A DNA stretch of 18,191 nucleotides from RGIG250 sp964540025 (GCA_964540025.1 CAZIKQ010000037.1:1-18191), one strand, 5' to 3'; counted from the stretch's first letter, positions 1-6,460 are shown. Notes: a model not told the origin generated them from the sequence alone. Numbers and translations: made by a program.

Positions 1-1553
1 CATAGGCGGCTTAGAAATTTGGTAATTTTCGAGAAACCGTTTGTAAAATGTTTACCGCCGCATAGGCGGCTTAGAAAGAACAATCAATCTTGACCCAATG
101 GTTGCAGTCACGTTTACCGCCGCATAGGCGGCTTAGAAAGACCTTATATCCAGCGTTAATGCGCGCTGCTTGTTTACCGCCGCATAGGCGGCTTAGAAAT
201 GAGAATGTTCTGAACGGTTTCAATCTATTTCGTTTACCGCCGCATAGGCGGCTTAGAAATATGATAACACCTCTTTGCTCCGCTACGCTGAGTTTACCGC
301 CGCATAGGCGGCTTAGAAAGATAAGCTGTTATCCGATTATCGGCCTGCTGCGTTTACCGCCGCATAGGCGGCTTAGAAATTGCTGATACGTGAGATCAGC
401 ACGGATATTAAGTTTACCGCCGCATAGGCGGCTTAGAAAGGGCACACCGTAAACAGGCATAGGCCGAACGCGTTTACCGCCGCATAGGCGGCTTAGAAAA
501 GCGCCGGTATTCTGCTGTCTGCTGTCGGCAAGTTTACCGCCGCATAGGCGGCTTAGAAATTACTGCCGCAAGGGTTTCCGGATTCGTATCTGTTTACCGC
601 CGCATAGGCGGCTTAGAAAGCTCAAGGTTGATGTATCCACGGTGCGGCAATGTTTACCGCCGCATAGGCGGCTTAGAAAGTGCCTCTGATGAGATTAGAC
701 GAGCTACAGCCGTTTACCGCCGCATAGGCGGCTTAGAAACTGCCTCATTTCTGTTATGCCTTCTTTTTTGTGTTTACCGCCGCATAGGCGGCTTAGAAAT
801 ACTCGCGTATGCGTCTAAAGGCATTTTGAAAGTTTACCGCCGCATAGGCGGCTTAGAAATCAATACCCCTATTACCTCTGTTATGGACAATGTTTACCGC
901 CGCATAGGCGGCTTAGAAATTAAATGTTCTTTATTCGGCCGTCTTAACACTGTTTACCGCCGCATAGGCGGCTTAGAAATCTGGGATTCGTTGCCCGGGA
1001 TGTGGTCTATCGTTTACCGCCGCATAGGCGGCTTAGAAAAGTGAGTGCACGGCGAACCGCCTAGAAAAATCGTTTACCGCCGCATAGGCGGCTTAGAAAT
1101 GAAATCACAGAATGAACAGTTGCGTTCTCAGGTTTACCGCCGCATAGGCGGCTTAGAAACCTAACGTCTCAAGTAATTTATCCAGTTTTTCGTTTACCGC
1201 CGCATAGGCGGCTTAGAAAGGAAACGTCATTTTCCGGCTCGCTGACGCACTTGTTTACCGCCGCATAGGCGGCTTAGAAATGCTGCTGGCGGCGTTCGTC
1301 CAACTGTACAAGTTTACCGCCGCATAGGCGGCTTAGAAAAGATCAAGTTATATGCACGGAACGGGAGACAATGTTTACCGCCGCATAGGCGGCTTAGAAA
1401 ATAAAAGCTTCTTTAGCCATACAAATATAATTCGTTTACCGCCGCATAGGCGGCTTAGAAAAATCGCCACTGTTCCGGTTGCCGCTGTTCCAAGTTTACC
1501 GCCGCATAGGCGGCTTAGAAAACGAGCGTCGCGCTCATAGAGGCGCTGAAGCT

Positions 1554-1673
1554 GTTTACCGCCGCATAGGCGGCTTAGAAATTGAGACCCCACTACCATG
1601 CAATTCTTTTCAAGTTTACCGCCGCATAGGCGGCTTAGAAATTGAGACCCCACTACCATGCAATTCTTTTCAA
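1554..1673 (+). repeat. Tandem duplication of one repeat-spacer unit
   Basis: The units 1554-1613 and 1614-1673 are identical over 60 bp, including the 32-nt spacer (1582-1613 and 1642-1673, beginning TTGAGACCCC). Identical adjacent spacers normally arise by slippage or unequal recombination between repeats rather than by two independent acquisitions. Confidence 0.95.
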
Positions 1674-1780
1674 GTTTACCGCCGCATAGGCGGCTTAGAA
1701 ATGTGTCGGCGGTTACTGACTGCCTGTGCTTGCTGTTTACCGCCGCATAGGCGGCTTAGAAAGCCAGTAAATTCAAGGCT

Positions 1781-2719
1781 TTGGGCAATTTTGCCGTTAA
1801 CCGCCGCATAGGCGGCTTAGAAACAGCGGAGACCGAGGATTTCTTCCCGGCGAAGGCGTTAACCGCTAATATTTTGTATGTGAATAAAAACAAAGCCGCT
1901 AAACTTTTCCACACCATAGGGCTCCAATTGCCCGAAGGTGGAAAAATCAACGACTTATTTAATGACAGTATCCCCAACGAAACCGATCTTGTCAAGCTAC
2001 GGCAAGAAAACAATTTTACACTCTACCAAGCGGCTTATCACGGCAGCCCTTATGATTTTGACCGCTTTGACCTGGGCGCAATCGGTACAGGTGAGGGAGC
2101 GCAGGCCCACAGCTGGGGTTTTTACTTTGCCAAAGACAGAGAAGTATCGGAAAGGTATAAAGAGATTTTGAGTAATGCAAACGGTGAAATCGCAATACAT
2201 TTTAGGGGTGAGAAATATCGTGTAAGTAAAGATGGACTGGCCTATGTAAATGAAAACTCAGGAGAGTTCGTTAAAGGGAAAAGCCTGCTTGAGCTTGCCC
2301 TTGACTTGATCAATGATACAGAAGGAAGCATTGAAAGGGCAATAAGCAAATTACAGGCAAAGATTGAATCTATAGGCAGACTGAAAGAGCGAGCCCTTGA
2401 ATTATATGAAATTTATGCAAGGAACATAACCATTCACGAAGCAGCCAAGAATATTTTAACTAATCGGGATGGATGGAACATAGAGATGCCAAGGGGCGTT
2501 CTCTATGAAGTTGACGTACCCGAAAGCTCCGTCATGCTTGATGAGGATAAACCTCTTTATGCGCAGCCGCCTCAAGTAAGGAAGGCGATAGTGGAGGACT
2601 ATAAATCGCGACCTGATTATTATACAGTTCCAGAAGATGAAGACGTTCATAGTTCCAATGATGGAAAAGCGTTTTACAAAGACGTTGTTTTTCAGGTGAG
2701 ACAGGGGGGGGAAGTTTAA
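1781..2719 (+). CDS. 5'-truncated phage polyvalent protein, ADP-ribosyltransferase-like C-terminal domain
   Basis: This open frame resembles the C-terminus of large prophage/mobile-element 'polyvalent' proteins that end in an ADP-ribosyltransferase (ART-PolyVal type) domain. Counting from a TTG at 1781, a YHGSP motif (His87), a GTGEGAQ stretch, a GFYFAKD motif (Tyr115) and a late YEVDVPE acidic motif are in the order expected of an H-Y-E class ART. The first 14 residues are encoded by the last CRISPR spacer and repeat, and there is no ribosome binding site, so the native gene start is missing. The real homologous part probably begins near 1824. Base composition is visibly AT-richer than the genes from 3162 on, consistent with foreign origin. 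It may be an expressed fragment or a pseudogene. In phages such domains are thought to modify host proteins; the target here is unknown. Confidence 0.7.
   Translation: MGNFAVNRRIGGLETAETEDFFPAKALTANILYVNKNKAAKLFHTIGLQLPEGGKINDLFNDSIPNETDLVKLRQENNFTLYQAAYHGSPYDFDRFDLGAIGTGEGAQAHSWGFYFAKDREVSERYKEILSNANGEIAIHFRGEKYRVSKDGLAYVNENSGEFVKGKSLLELALDLINDTEGSIERAISKLQAKIESIGRLKERALELYEIYARNITIHEAAKNILTNRDGWNIEMPRGVLYEVDVPESSVMLDEDKPLYAQPPQVRKAIVEDYKSRPDYYTVPEDEDVHSSNDGKAFYKDVVFQVRQGGEV
1796..1823 (+). repeat. Terminal variant CRISPR repeat
   Basis: This is the last recognisable repeat. It differs from the others by one base: position 4 is A instead of T, so it starts GTTAACCGCC. A changed last repeat is usual at the leader-distal end of an array and supports + transcription with the leader upstream of the window. 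Phage-like coding sequence begins right after it. The 9-mer GTTAACCGC recurs at 1858-1866, 62 bp further on, where the next repeat would start. Confidence 0.85.
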
Positions 2720-2760
2720 CCCCAGAAAAAGATGCCTCGCTGTTGCGGAAAAGTGTTAGT

Positions 2761-2925
2761 ATGGAAAATATTACCTACGATTGCGGTAATGATGGCCGCT
2801 GTTTTGTCGTGTTTAACGGGAAGGCAGTTTCCATTATTGAGAAATATAATCAAGAGGCAGGAATTGTTCGTGAGGCCAGCGAACTATGTAAAACAGCGGA
2901 AATCAAATATCCGGCAATAGAATAA
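2761..2925 (+). CDS. Small hypothetical protein, 54 aa
   Basis: This short frame starts ATG (MENITYDCGNDG) and ends TAA 16 nt before the ribosome binding site region of the next small gene. No good Shine-Dalgarno precedes it, and a TTG at 2743 in the same frame is an alternative start. The protein has two Cys residues (one in NDG-R-C-F context), a short beta-rich N-terminus and a helical C-terminus. I recognise no domain. It sits directly after the phage ART-like fragment, shares its AT-rich composition, and is most likely a leftover phage accessory gene. Confidence 0.5.
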   Translation: MENITYDCGNDGRCFVVFNGKAVSIIEKYNQEAGIVREASELCKTAEIKYPAIE

Positions 2926-2941
2926 GAGGGGGTAAACAATC

Positions 2942-3097
2942 TTGTCAGAGAAGCCATATAAACCACGCTCGACTCCGGAGAAGGAGCGGGGAAAGTTTTC
3001 ATATCGGACGGAAAATCTAAGCGAAGAACTAAAGCGGGGGATACTAGACGAAAGGGATTTAACCCCCGTTTACAACAGCGAAAAGAAACAAAACTAA
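2942..3097 (+). CDS. Small basic hypothetical protein, 51 aa
   Basis: This frame uses a TTG start 8 nt after a strong AGAGGGGG ribosome binding site (2926-2933). The product begins MSEKPYKPRST, is highly charged (many Lys, Arg and Glu) and has no hydrophobic segment, so it should be cytosolic and may bind nucleic acid or protein. I do not recognise a family. The strong ribosome binding site and close spacing to the preceding small ORF support translation as part of the same phage-derived group. Confidence 0.45.
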   Translation: MSEKPYKPRSTPEKERGKFSYRTENLSEELKRGILDERDLTPVYNSEKKQN

Positions 3098-3161
3098 ATA
3101 AACGTGGTAAATTCTCAGTCTGTAGATTGCAATAACAAGTTGAACACGGGGGATATGAACG

Positions 3162-3710
3162 ATGTCTCATCTTTCAGCCAATGAGGTCAATGAATTTTTC
3201 GGTGTATGGCTGCCGCTGCTGGCCTATGTTAATAAAAAGGCGAAGCTGTATCAGGCGCTGCCGGACGACCTGACGGCGGAGGAGGAAATGATGCCGCAGA
3301 TTGTGGGAAGGATAGCGGAGACGCTCTGGGCGGACGTGTCCCTGATCGATGGGTACCTAGCGGAAAAATCCGGGCTGTCAGAGGAAGAGAAGGATCTCCT
3401 CCGCTCCTGGAAGCGAGCCAGGACCGATAACTTCATCTATGAGCGGCAGCTGCGGGAAGGGGCGGTCTTTATCAATCAGGCCAGAGAGGTCTATATCGTC
3501 AAGGGGACAAGCCTCTCTTTCAATGTGATGTTTGGGGGGAGGCCCTTGCCCATGGCGCTGACGGCAACCCTTCTTCCCTTTCGGGACGTGGTGATCACCG
3601 ATGGCATCATCGGACTGATGAATATTTCTTACGGGAAGAATATGAAGCGGGAGTTCCGGGATATTTATAATGATGCCGTGAAAGGGAACCGGCTGATAAG
3701 GCGGCTTTGA
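3162..3710 (+). CDS. Conserved hypothetical protein, 182 aa
   Basis: The ATG follows a GGGGG-containing ribosome binding site about 9 nt upstream. The protein looks soluble: a helical N-terminal half rich in acidic residues (EEEMMPQIVGRIAETLW) and a beta-rich C-terminal half (KGTSLSFNVMF; LLPFRDVVITDGII; NISYGKNMKREFRDIY). The 'LLPFRDVVITDG' plus 'NIS(F/Y)G' ending resembles uncharacterised proteins I associate with anaerobic Firmicutes, often of unknown role; I cannot name a function. The GC-rich codon use matches the chromosome and not the phage-like stretch before it. It is followed 19 nt later by the FTR-like gene and may share a transcript with it. Confidence 0.8.
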   Translation: MSHLSANEVNEFFGVWLPLLAYVNKKAKLYQALPDDLTAEEEMMPQIVGRIAETLWADVSLIDGYLAEKSGLSEEEKDLLRSWKRARTDNFIYERQLREGAVFINQAREVYIVKGTSLSFNVMFGGRPLPMALTATLLPFRDVVITDGIIGLMNISYGKNMKREFRDIYNDAVKGNRLIRRL

Positions 3711-3729
3711 AATGATCGGAGGGAAAACC

Positions 3730-3948
3730 ATGAAGATTTCTGTCAATCCGGATGAAAAAATCGCCAACCTGGTAAGGGAGGGCCTGAAAAAGACGGGCGG
3801 CTACTGTCCCTGCCGCCTGGAACGAACGGAGGACACAAAGTGTATGTGCCGGGAGTTTCGAGAGCAGATCGCCGACCCTGATTTCGAGGGGTTCTGCCAC
3901 TGCATGCTGTACTATAAGAAAAAGGAGCCGAAAACGCCTGAGGAGTGA
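3730..3948 (+). CDS. Ferredoxin-thioredoxin reductase catalytic-chain-like protein
   Basis: This 72-residue protein has three Cys pairs: CPC (26, 28), CMC (38, 40) and CHC (56, 58). The set CPC...CxC...CHC is the signature of the FTR catalytic (beta) chain, which uses a [4Fe-4S] cluster next to a redox-active disulfide to pass electrons from ferredoxin to thioredoxin-like proteins. Cys spacing is CPC-x9-CxC-x15-CHC, not the CPC-x16-CPC-x8-CHC of the plant/cyanobacterial enzyme, which fits the short form I recall from anaerobic bacteria. No variable-chain gene is nearby. The ATG at 3730 is preferred over 3712 because GGAGGG (3718-3723) sits 6 nt before it. The reductase role is inferred from the family; the partner is unknown. 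Confidence 0.85.
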   Translation: MKISVNPDEKIANLVREGLKKTGGYCPCRLERTEDTKCMCREFREQIADPDFEGFCHCMLYYKKKEPKTPEE

Positions 3949-3985
3949 GATAAATTCAGGCGACTGACTGGTCTTGTCACCCCTC

Positions 3986-4020
3986 TGGCACCGTTGGTGC
4001 CACCTCCCCTACAGGGGAGG
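3986..4020 (+). repeat. Paired short palindromes, repeat-like, possible terminator
   Basis: Two adjacent hairpins are visible. TGGCACC/GGTGCCA (3986-4002) is followed by CCTCCCCT/AGGGGAGG (4003-4020), then CTTTT. The second could end the transcript of the FTR-like gene. The same core appears in weaker form at 7133-7149, so this may be a small dispersed intergenic repeat. A partly decayed CACCCCCCTGAAGGAG follows at 4038-4053. I see no gene between 3949 and 4241. Confidence 0.5.
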
Positions 4021-4138
4021 CTTTTAGAGGAGACGGCCACCCCCCTGAAGGAGAGGCTGACCGCAAAGAGAAAGAAAACTACCTGTGGTATTTTTCTGAA
4101 CAATGGCATTGTAAAAAACAAATGACGGCCGACGATTC

Positions 4139-4196
4139 AAAAAAACGCGTTACCCCGATGTGCCAAAGAGCGGCACATCAGGGTAACGCATTTTTT
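4139..4196. terminator. Bidirectional rho-independent terminator
   Basis: An 18-bp stem with one mismatch (4147-4164 with 4172-4189) closes a short loop near AAAGAG. It is followed by TTTTTT (4191-4196) on + and preceded by seven A (4139-4145), which makes a U-run on the minus strand. It lies between convergent genes (ends at 3948 on + and 4242 on -), so it should stop transcription from both sides. Confidence 0.9.
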
Positions 4197-4241
4197 ATGA
4201 TCATCTCGAATATTTGCGGAGGGATTCGCTGACTAAAATAG

Positions 4242-4970
4242 TTATGGCCTGTCCGGCGGAGGGAAAAATGGTTCCAGCAGTCTGATAAAATCCTCAAATT
4301 CCTCCACGGGCTCCCCGTCAATTTCCCCGTAGCACATATAGAAGATGCCCTCTTCGTTCCCGTCCTTGAAGACAAACTCCATATAATAATCCCGGTCCCC
4401 CAGGCGGGCCTCCAGGGCGACAATGCCCTCGCCCCGGGACACGGGGTACATACCGTCGGCGGAGTCCTTCTCCGCCAGACCGGCATTTATGGTGAAGTCC
4501 TCTGCCCGGCGGCGGATCGTTTCCCCAAAGGGGAACCCGGCAAAATAATAAGCGCTGGTCATTACCAGATCCACCAGGCGGTCCAGGGCCGCTTCCGTGA
4601 AAACTGGCTCCAGCTCGTTCAGCACAGCTTCCTCATCGGCAAAACCATTTTCCCCGTCGTGGGCATAGCCCAGGCGAAAAGCGCCGTCAGCCTGATTGCG
4701 ATCGAAGACGAAGCCCAGGCAGTAGGTAGATTCCCCGAAAACCGCGGTAATCTCCACGATGGCATCGTCTTCATGGATCTCCGAGAAGCCGGAGTCATCG
4801 TCTTCCCCGGCGTAAAAGGCGTCTATATCAAAGGAATCGGCCAGAGATTGCAGGGTGCGGCCGAAGGCAAAATTCTCAAAGTAATAGGGAGTTTCCATCA
4901 GGGCGGCCAAGCAATCGTTCAGCAGGGGGTCATCGGTGAGATTAAATTTCGGAATTTCCCATTTTTCCAC
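4242..4970 (-). CDS. Acidic two-repeat hypothetical protein, 242 aa
   Basis: The GTG start is chosen because GGAGG lies 7 nt upstream. The protein is very acidic and has no signal peptide or membrane segment. It consists of two copies of one domain of about 105 residues (about 16-124 and 127-236). Matching blocks are ETPYYFENFAFG / TSAYYFAGFPFG, a helix, an acidic segment, IVEITAVFG / IVALEARLG, YCLGFVF / YYMEFVF, and a terminal LEPVF / LEPFF. I do not recognise the family. Internal duplication in a soluble acidic protein suggests a binding or immunity-like role, but nothing in the sequence proves this. Terminators lie on both sides and a plausible own promoter is at 5011-5038, so it is probably a single-gene unit. 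Confidence 0.8.
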   Translation of the reverse strand: MEKWEIPKFNLTDDPLLNDCLAALMETPYYFENFAFGRTLQSLADSFDIDAFYAGEDDDSGFSEIHEDDAIVEITAVFGESTYCLGFVFDRNQADGAFRLGYAHDGENGFADEEAVLNELEPVFTEAALDRLVDLVMTSAYYFAGFPFGETIRRRAEDFTINAGLAEKDSADGMYPVSRGEGIVALEARLGDRDYYMEFVFKDGNEEGIFYMCYGEIDGEPVEEFEDFIRLLEPFFPPPDRP

Positions 4971-5010
4971 GATACTGCCTCCTGTTCCAGCGGTTCATTT
5001 GATGGTTTCA

Positions 5011-5038
5011 ATTCTACCATATCAGGAGATTTATACAA
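5011..5038 (-). promoter_or_regulatory. Putative sigma70-type promoter for the 4970 gene
   Basis: Read on the minus strand, TTGTAT (5038-5033) and TAGAAT (5016-5011) are separated by 16 nt, about 40 nt upstream of the GTG start at 4970. The -35 is imperfect, so confidence is moderate. Confidence 0.4.
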
Positions 5039-5040
5039 AG

Positions 5041-5081
5041 AAAAAAGAAAATGCCCAAGGCATATTTTGAACAAGGGCATT
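5041..5081 (-). terminator. Possible second minus-strand terminator
   Basis: On the minus strand the arms AATGCCC (5081-5075) and GGGCATT (5056-5050) are followed by a T-rich run (complement of 5041-5049). It lies between the repressor gene's end and the promoter of the 4970 gene, downstream of the stronger hairpin at 5091-5125. The loop is large, so this one is weaker. Confidence 0.35.
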
Positions 5082-5090
5082 ATAAAAGCG

Positions 5091-5127
5091 AGAAGCTGCA
5101 CGGGCACCTTACCCGTGCAGCTTCTTT
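5091..5127. terminator. Terminator hairpin downstream of the XRE regulator
   Basis: A perfect 14-bp stem (5091-5104 with 5112-5125, left arm AGAAGCTGCACGGG) has a 7-nt loop. On the minus strand it is followed by CGCTTTTAT; on + by CTTTGCCTTTT. Its position 69-103 nt after the stop of the minus-strand regulator gene fits a terminator for that gene. Confidence 0.8.
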
Positions 5128-5193
5128 GCCTTTTCACCGAGGCGCAGGGGCGCATAAGCAGAGCCCCTTACACCGGTTTGTGGTCGGAGGGCC

Positions 5194-5541
5194 TTACTGA
5201 CTTGCTCTCGCAATCGCTTCCAGCAAGCCTTGCAGGGTTTTGTCAACGGAGCTCTGATATTTCACATCCAATTGCTCCAGCTTTGAGACTGTTTCCGTCC
5301 AGGCTCCGCTGTCAATGCTGTCTCCAAATAAAATGTAATCGCTGCTGCAGGACAGCACCCGGCAGACGGTCACCAGGGAATCAAGGCTTAAAGAGGAGTC
5401 CCCCAGTTCAATATTGGCGATAAAGCGAGGGCTGAGGGAACACAATTCCCCCAATTTTTCACGGGTATATCCAGCTTGTTCGCGCTTCTCGCGCATACGA
5501 TGGCCAATTTGAGCCTTCATTGCGTCCGTCAATACCATCAC
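5194..5541 (-). CDS. XRE-family helix-turn-helix transcriptional regulator
   Basis: This small protein has an N-terminal Cro/CI-type HTH domain: IGHRMREKREQAGYTREKLGEL, then the recognition region SPRFIANIELGDSSLSLDSLVTVCRVL, then SDYILFGD. The helix pattern and the 'I-E-G' type turn are typical of HTH_3/XRE proteins. The remaining 45 residues are a helical tail of unknown role, probably for dimerisation. The start is ambiguous: the outermost GTG is at 5541 and an ATG is at 5538, but GAGAGG (5546-5541) is best spaced for a TTG at 5532. It is divergent from the secreted-protein cluster, and its promoter overlaps that of the cluster, so it is a good candidate autorepressor and regulator of that cluster (inference). 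Confidence 0.9.
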   Translation of the reverse strand: MMVLTDAMKAQIGHRMREKREQAGYTREKLGELCSLSPRFIANIELGDSSLSLDSLVTVCRVLSCSSDYILFGDSIDSGAWTETVSKLEQLDVKYQSSVDKTLQGLLEAIARASQ

Positions 5542-5552
5542 CTCTCATCACA

Positions 5553-5580
5553 AGTATAATATGTGAAATAAGGGGTTGAA
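5553..5580 (-). promoter_or_regulatory. Promoter of the XRE regulator
   Basis: On the minus strand TTCAAC (5580-5575) and TATACT (5558-5553) are spaced by 16 nt, shortly upstream of the regulator's ribosome binding site. The -35 hexamer overlaps the -35 of the plus-strand promoter at 5576, so the two face away from a shared centre. An ATGTGA motif (5561-5566) lies between the two hexamers. Confidence 0.6.
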
Positions 5581-5610
5581 ATGTGATAATAATTCATGTA
5601 GAATATGTGA
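5561..5610. promoter_or_regulatory. Three ATGTGA repeats, candidate operator
   Basis: ATGTGA occurs at 5561-5566, 5581-5586 and 5605-5610, each in an AT-rich context, spaced 20 and 24 bp apart (about two helical turns). All three lie within the overlapping divergent promoters. This layout is what one expects for cooperative binding of an XRE dimer that represses both directions. The link to the 5194 regulator is inferred from position only. Confidence 0.5.
5576..5604 (+). promoter_or_regulatory. Sigma70-type promoter of the secreted-protein cluster
   Basis: TTGAAA (5576-5581) and TAGAAT (5599-5604) are separated by exactly 17 nt, a near-consensus promoter. It reads towards the gene at 5763 and leaves a leader of about 150 nt. 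ATGTGA motifs begin in the -35 (5581) and directly after the -10 (5605). Confidence 0.7.
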
Positions 5611-5689
5611 CATTAAGTGGTTTGAATATTATCATATTTAGGAAATGTCAGTATTTATCCGCAGTCAGAGTGAACGAGGCGGCACAAAC

Positions 5690-5719
5690 GGCTGAATCCG
5701 AAACGTTCGGATGACAGCC
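5690..5719 (+). promoter_or_regulatory. Stem-loop in the 5' leader of the cluster
   Basis: A hairpin with ATCCGAA/TTCGGAT (5696-5702 with 5706-5712, loop ACG) is extended by GGCTG/CAGCC (5690-5694 with 5715-5719) across a small internal bulge. It lies between the promoter and the first start codon and has no U-run, so it is more likely an RNA stabiliser or control element than a terminator. Confidence 0.45.
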
Positions 5720-5762
5720 GGTGAAGTGATATTGAGCATATTTTTATTAAGGAGATGGGTTT

Positions 5763-6440
5763 ATGAAACTGATTGGCAAAAAAACAATGGCCGGTATTTT
5801 GGCGGGAACAGTTCTCTTTACGGGAGGTATGTACGCCGCCCCTGCTCTGGCGAAAGAAGCTCCGCCCGTTGCCGCCGTCGAGGCTCCGCCGGAGCTTACC
5901 CAAGCTGACAAGGACGAAATCGTAAACGACTGCGTTAAGCGCTACGGAGTAAAAGAGAGCGACGTTCGCGAGGCGCTGAAGGCCCGGAGAAATCCCGAAG
6001 ATATTTACTACGCCGCGCTGCTCTCAAAGGCCAGCGGGAAATCCCTCCATGAAATAATCACCGCTAAGGCCGACTGGCGGGAGGTAGAGCGGAAATTCGG
6101 CATTACCGAATCCCAGATAGATAAGGTAGTAAACGATATGATCGCTACCGACATCGCGGAAAGAAGCGGGCTGGCGGTGGATACCGTCAAGGATCTGCTC
6201 AAAAATCATTATCATCCGCGGGATATTCGCATTGCCGGGCGTCTGGCGAAGGAATCAGGCAAGGACGTCAGGGACGTGCTGGATATGAAGAAATTAAATA
6301 TGCGCTGGCGGGACGTAGCGGATAAATTGCATCTGGATGTGGAAGTCCTCAAGGCGAAGATCGGGGCCGAGGTTCAGGAAGACGCCGAAGCGGTCGAAGC
6401 CATTGAAGACGGGGCCGGTAAGGAAGCCCGGGCAAAATAA
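5763..6440 (+). CDS. Secreted helical repeat protein, 225 aa
   Basis: The ATG follows AAGGAG by 8 nt. A clear signal peptide (basic start, hydrophobic core, YAAPALA cut near residue 30) sends it to the periplasm or outside. After a Pro/Ala linker come two copies of a roughly 70-residue helical unit (about 55-124 and 125-200). Matching blocks are VKESDVREAL / AVDTVKDLL, NPEDIYYAALLSKASGKSLHEII / HPRDIRIAGRLAKESGKDVRDVL, and ADWREVERKFGI / MRWRDVADKLHL. A short acidic tail follows. I do not recognise a named family; the 'W+-V-+K-G' unit looks like a small helical binding module. As first gene of the cluster it lies directly behind the regulated promoter. Confidence 0.85.
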   Translation: MKLIGKKTMAGILAGTVLFTGGMYAAPALAKEAPPVAAVEAPPELTQADKDEIVNDCVKRYGVKESDVREALKARRNPEDIYYAALLSKASGKSLHEIITAKADWREVERKFGITESQIDKVVNDMIATDIAERSGLAVDTVKDLLKNHYHPRDIRIAGRLAKESGKDVRDVLDMKKLNMRWRDVADKLHLDVEVLKAKIGAEVQEDAEAVEAIEDGAGKEARAK

Positions 6441-6460
6441 CATAATAACGAGGGATAAAA

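Larger units (their letters stand above)
1..1823 (+). CRISPR. CRISPR array, type I-F-like repeat (leader-distal part)
   Basis: There are 31 copies of a 28-bp repeat and 30 spacers. The first copy is cut by the window edge (1-17). The repeat starts GTTTACCGCC, has 5-bp arms CCGCC/GGCGG around a GCATA loop, and ends CTTAGAAA. This architecture and 3' end match type I-F (Csy) repeats, whose last 8 nt become the crRNA 5' handle, so the array reads on +. Repeat starts are 50, 112, then every 60 bp to 1192, then 1253, 1312, 1373, 1434, 1494, 1554, 1614, 1674, 1735 and 1796. Spacers are mostly 32 nt (range 31-34). All complete repeats look identical except the last, so the array looks well maintained. 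The leader and any cas genes must lie left of position 1. Short reading frames across the array are artefacts of the 60-bp periodicity. Confidence 0.98.

Noticed and set aside
90..1811. Several 60-140 codon open frames across the array, on both strands, with repeated RLPPHRRLR- or VYRRIGGLE-type segments
   Set aside because: The 60-bp repeat-spacer period keeps frames open and translates the repeat itself; there are no ribosome binding sites and the sequence is a CRISPR array.
4659..5423. 254-codon plus-strand frame across the acidic gene and regulator
   Set aside because: It runs through two terminator hairpins and opposite two well-supported minus-strand genes.
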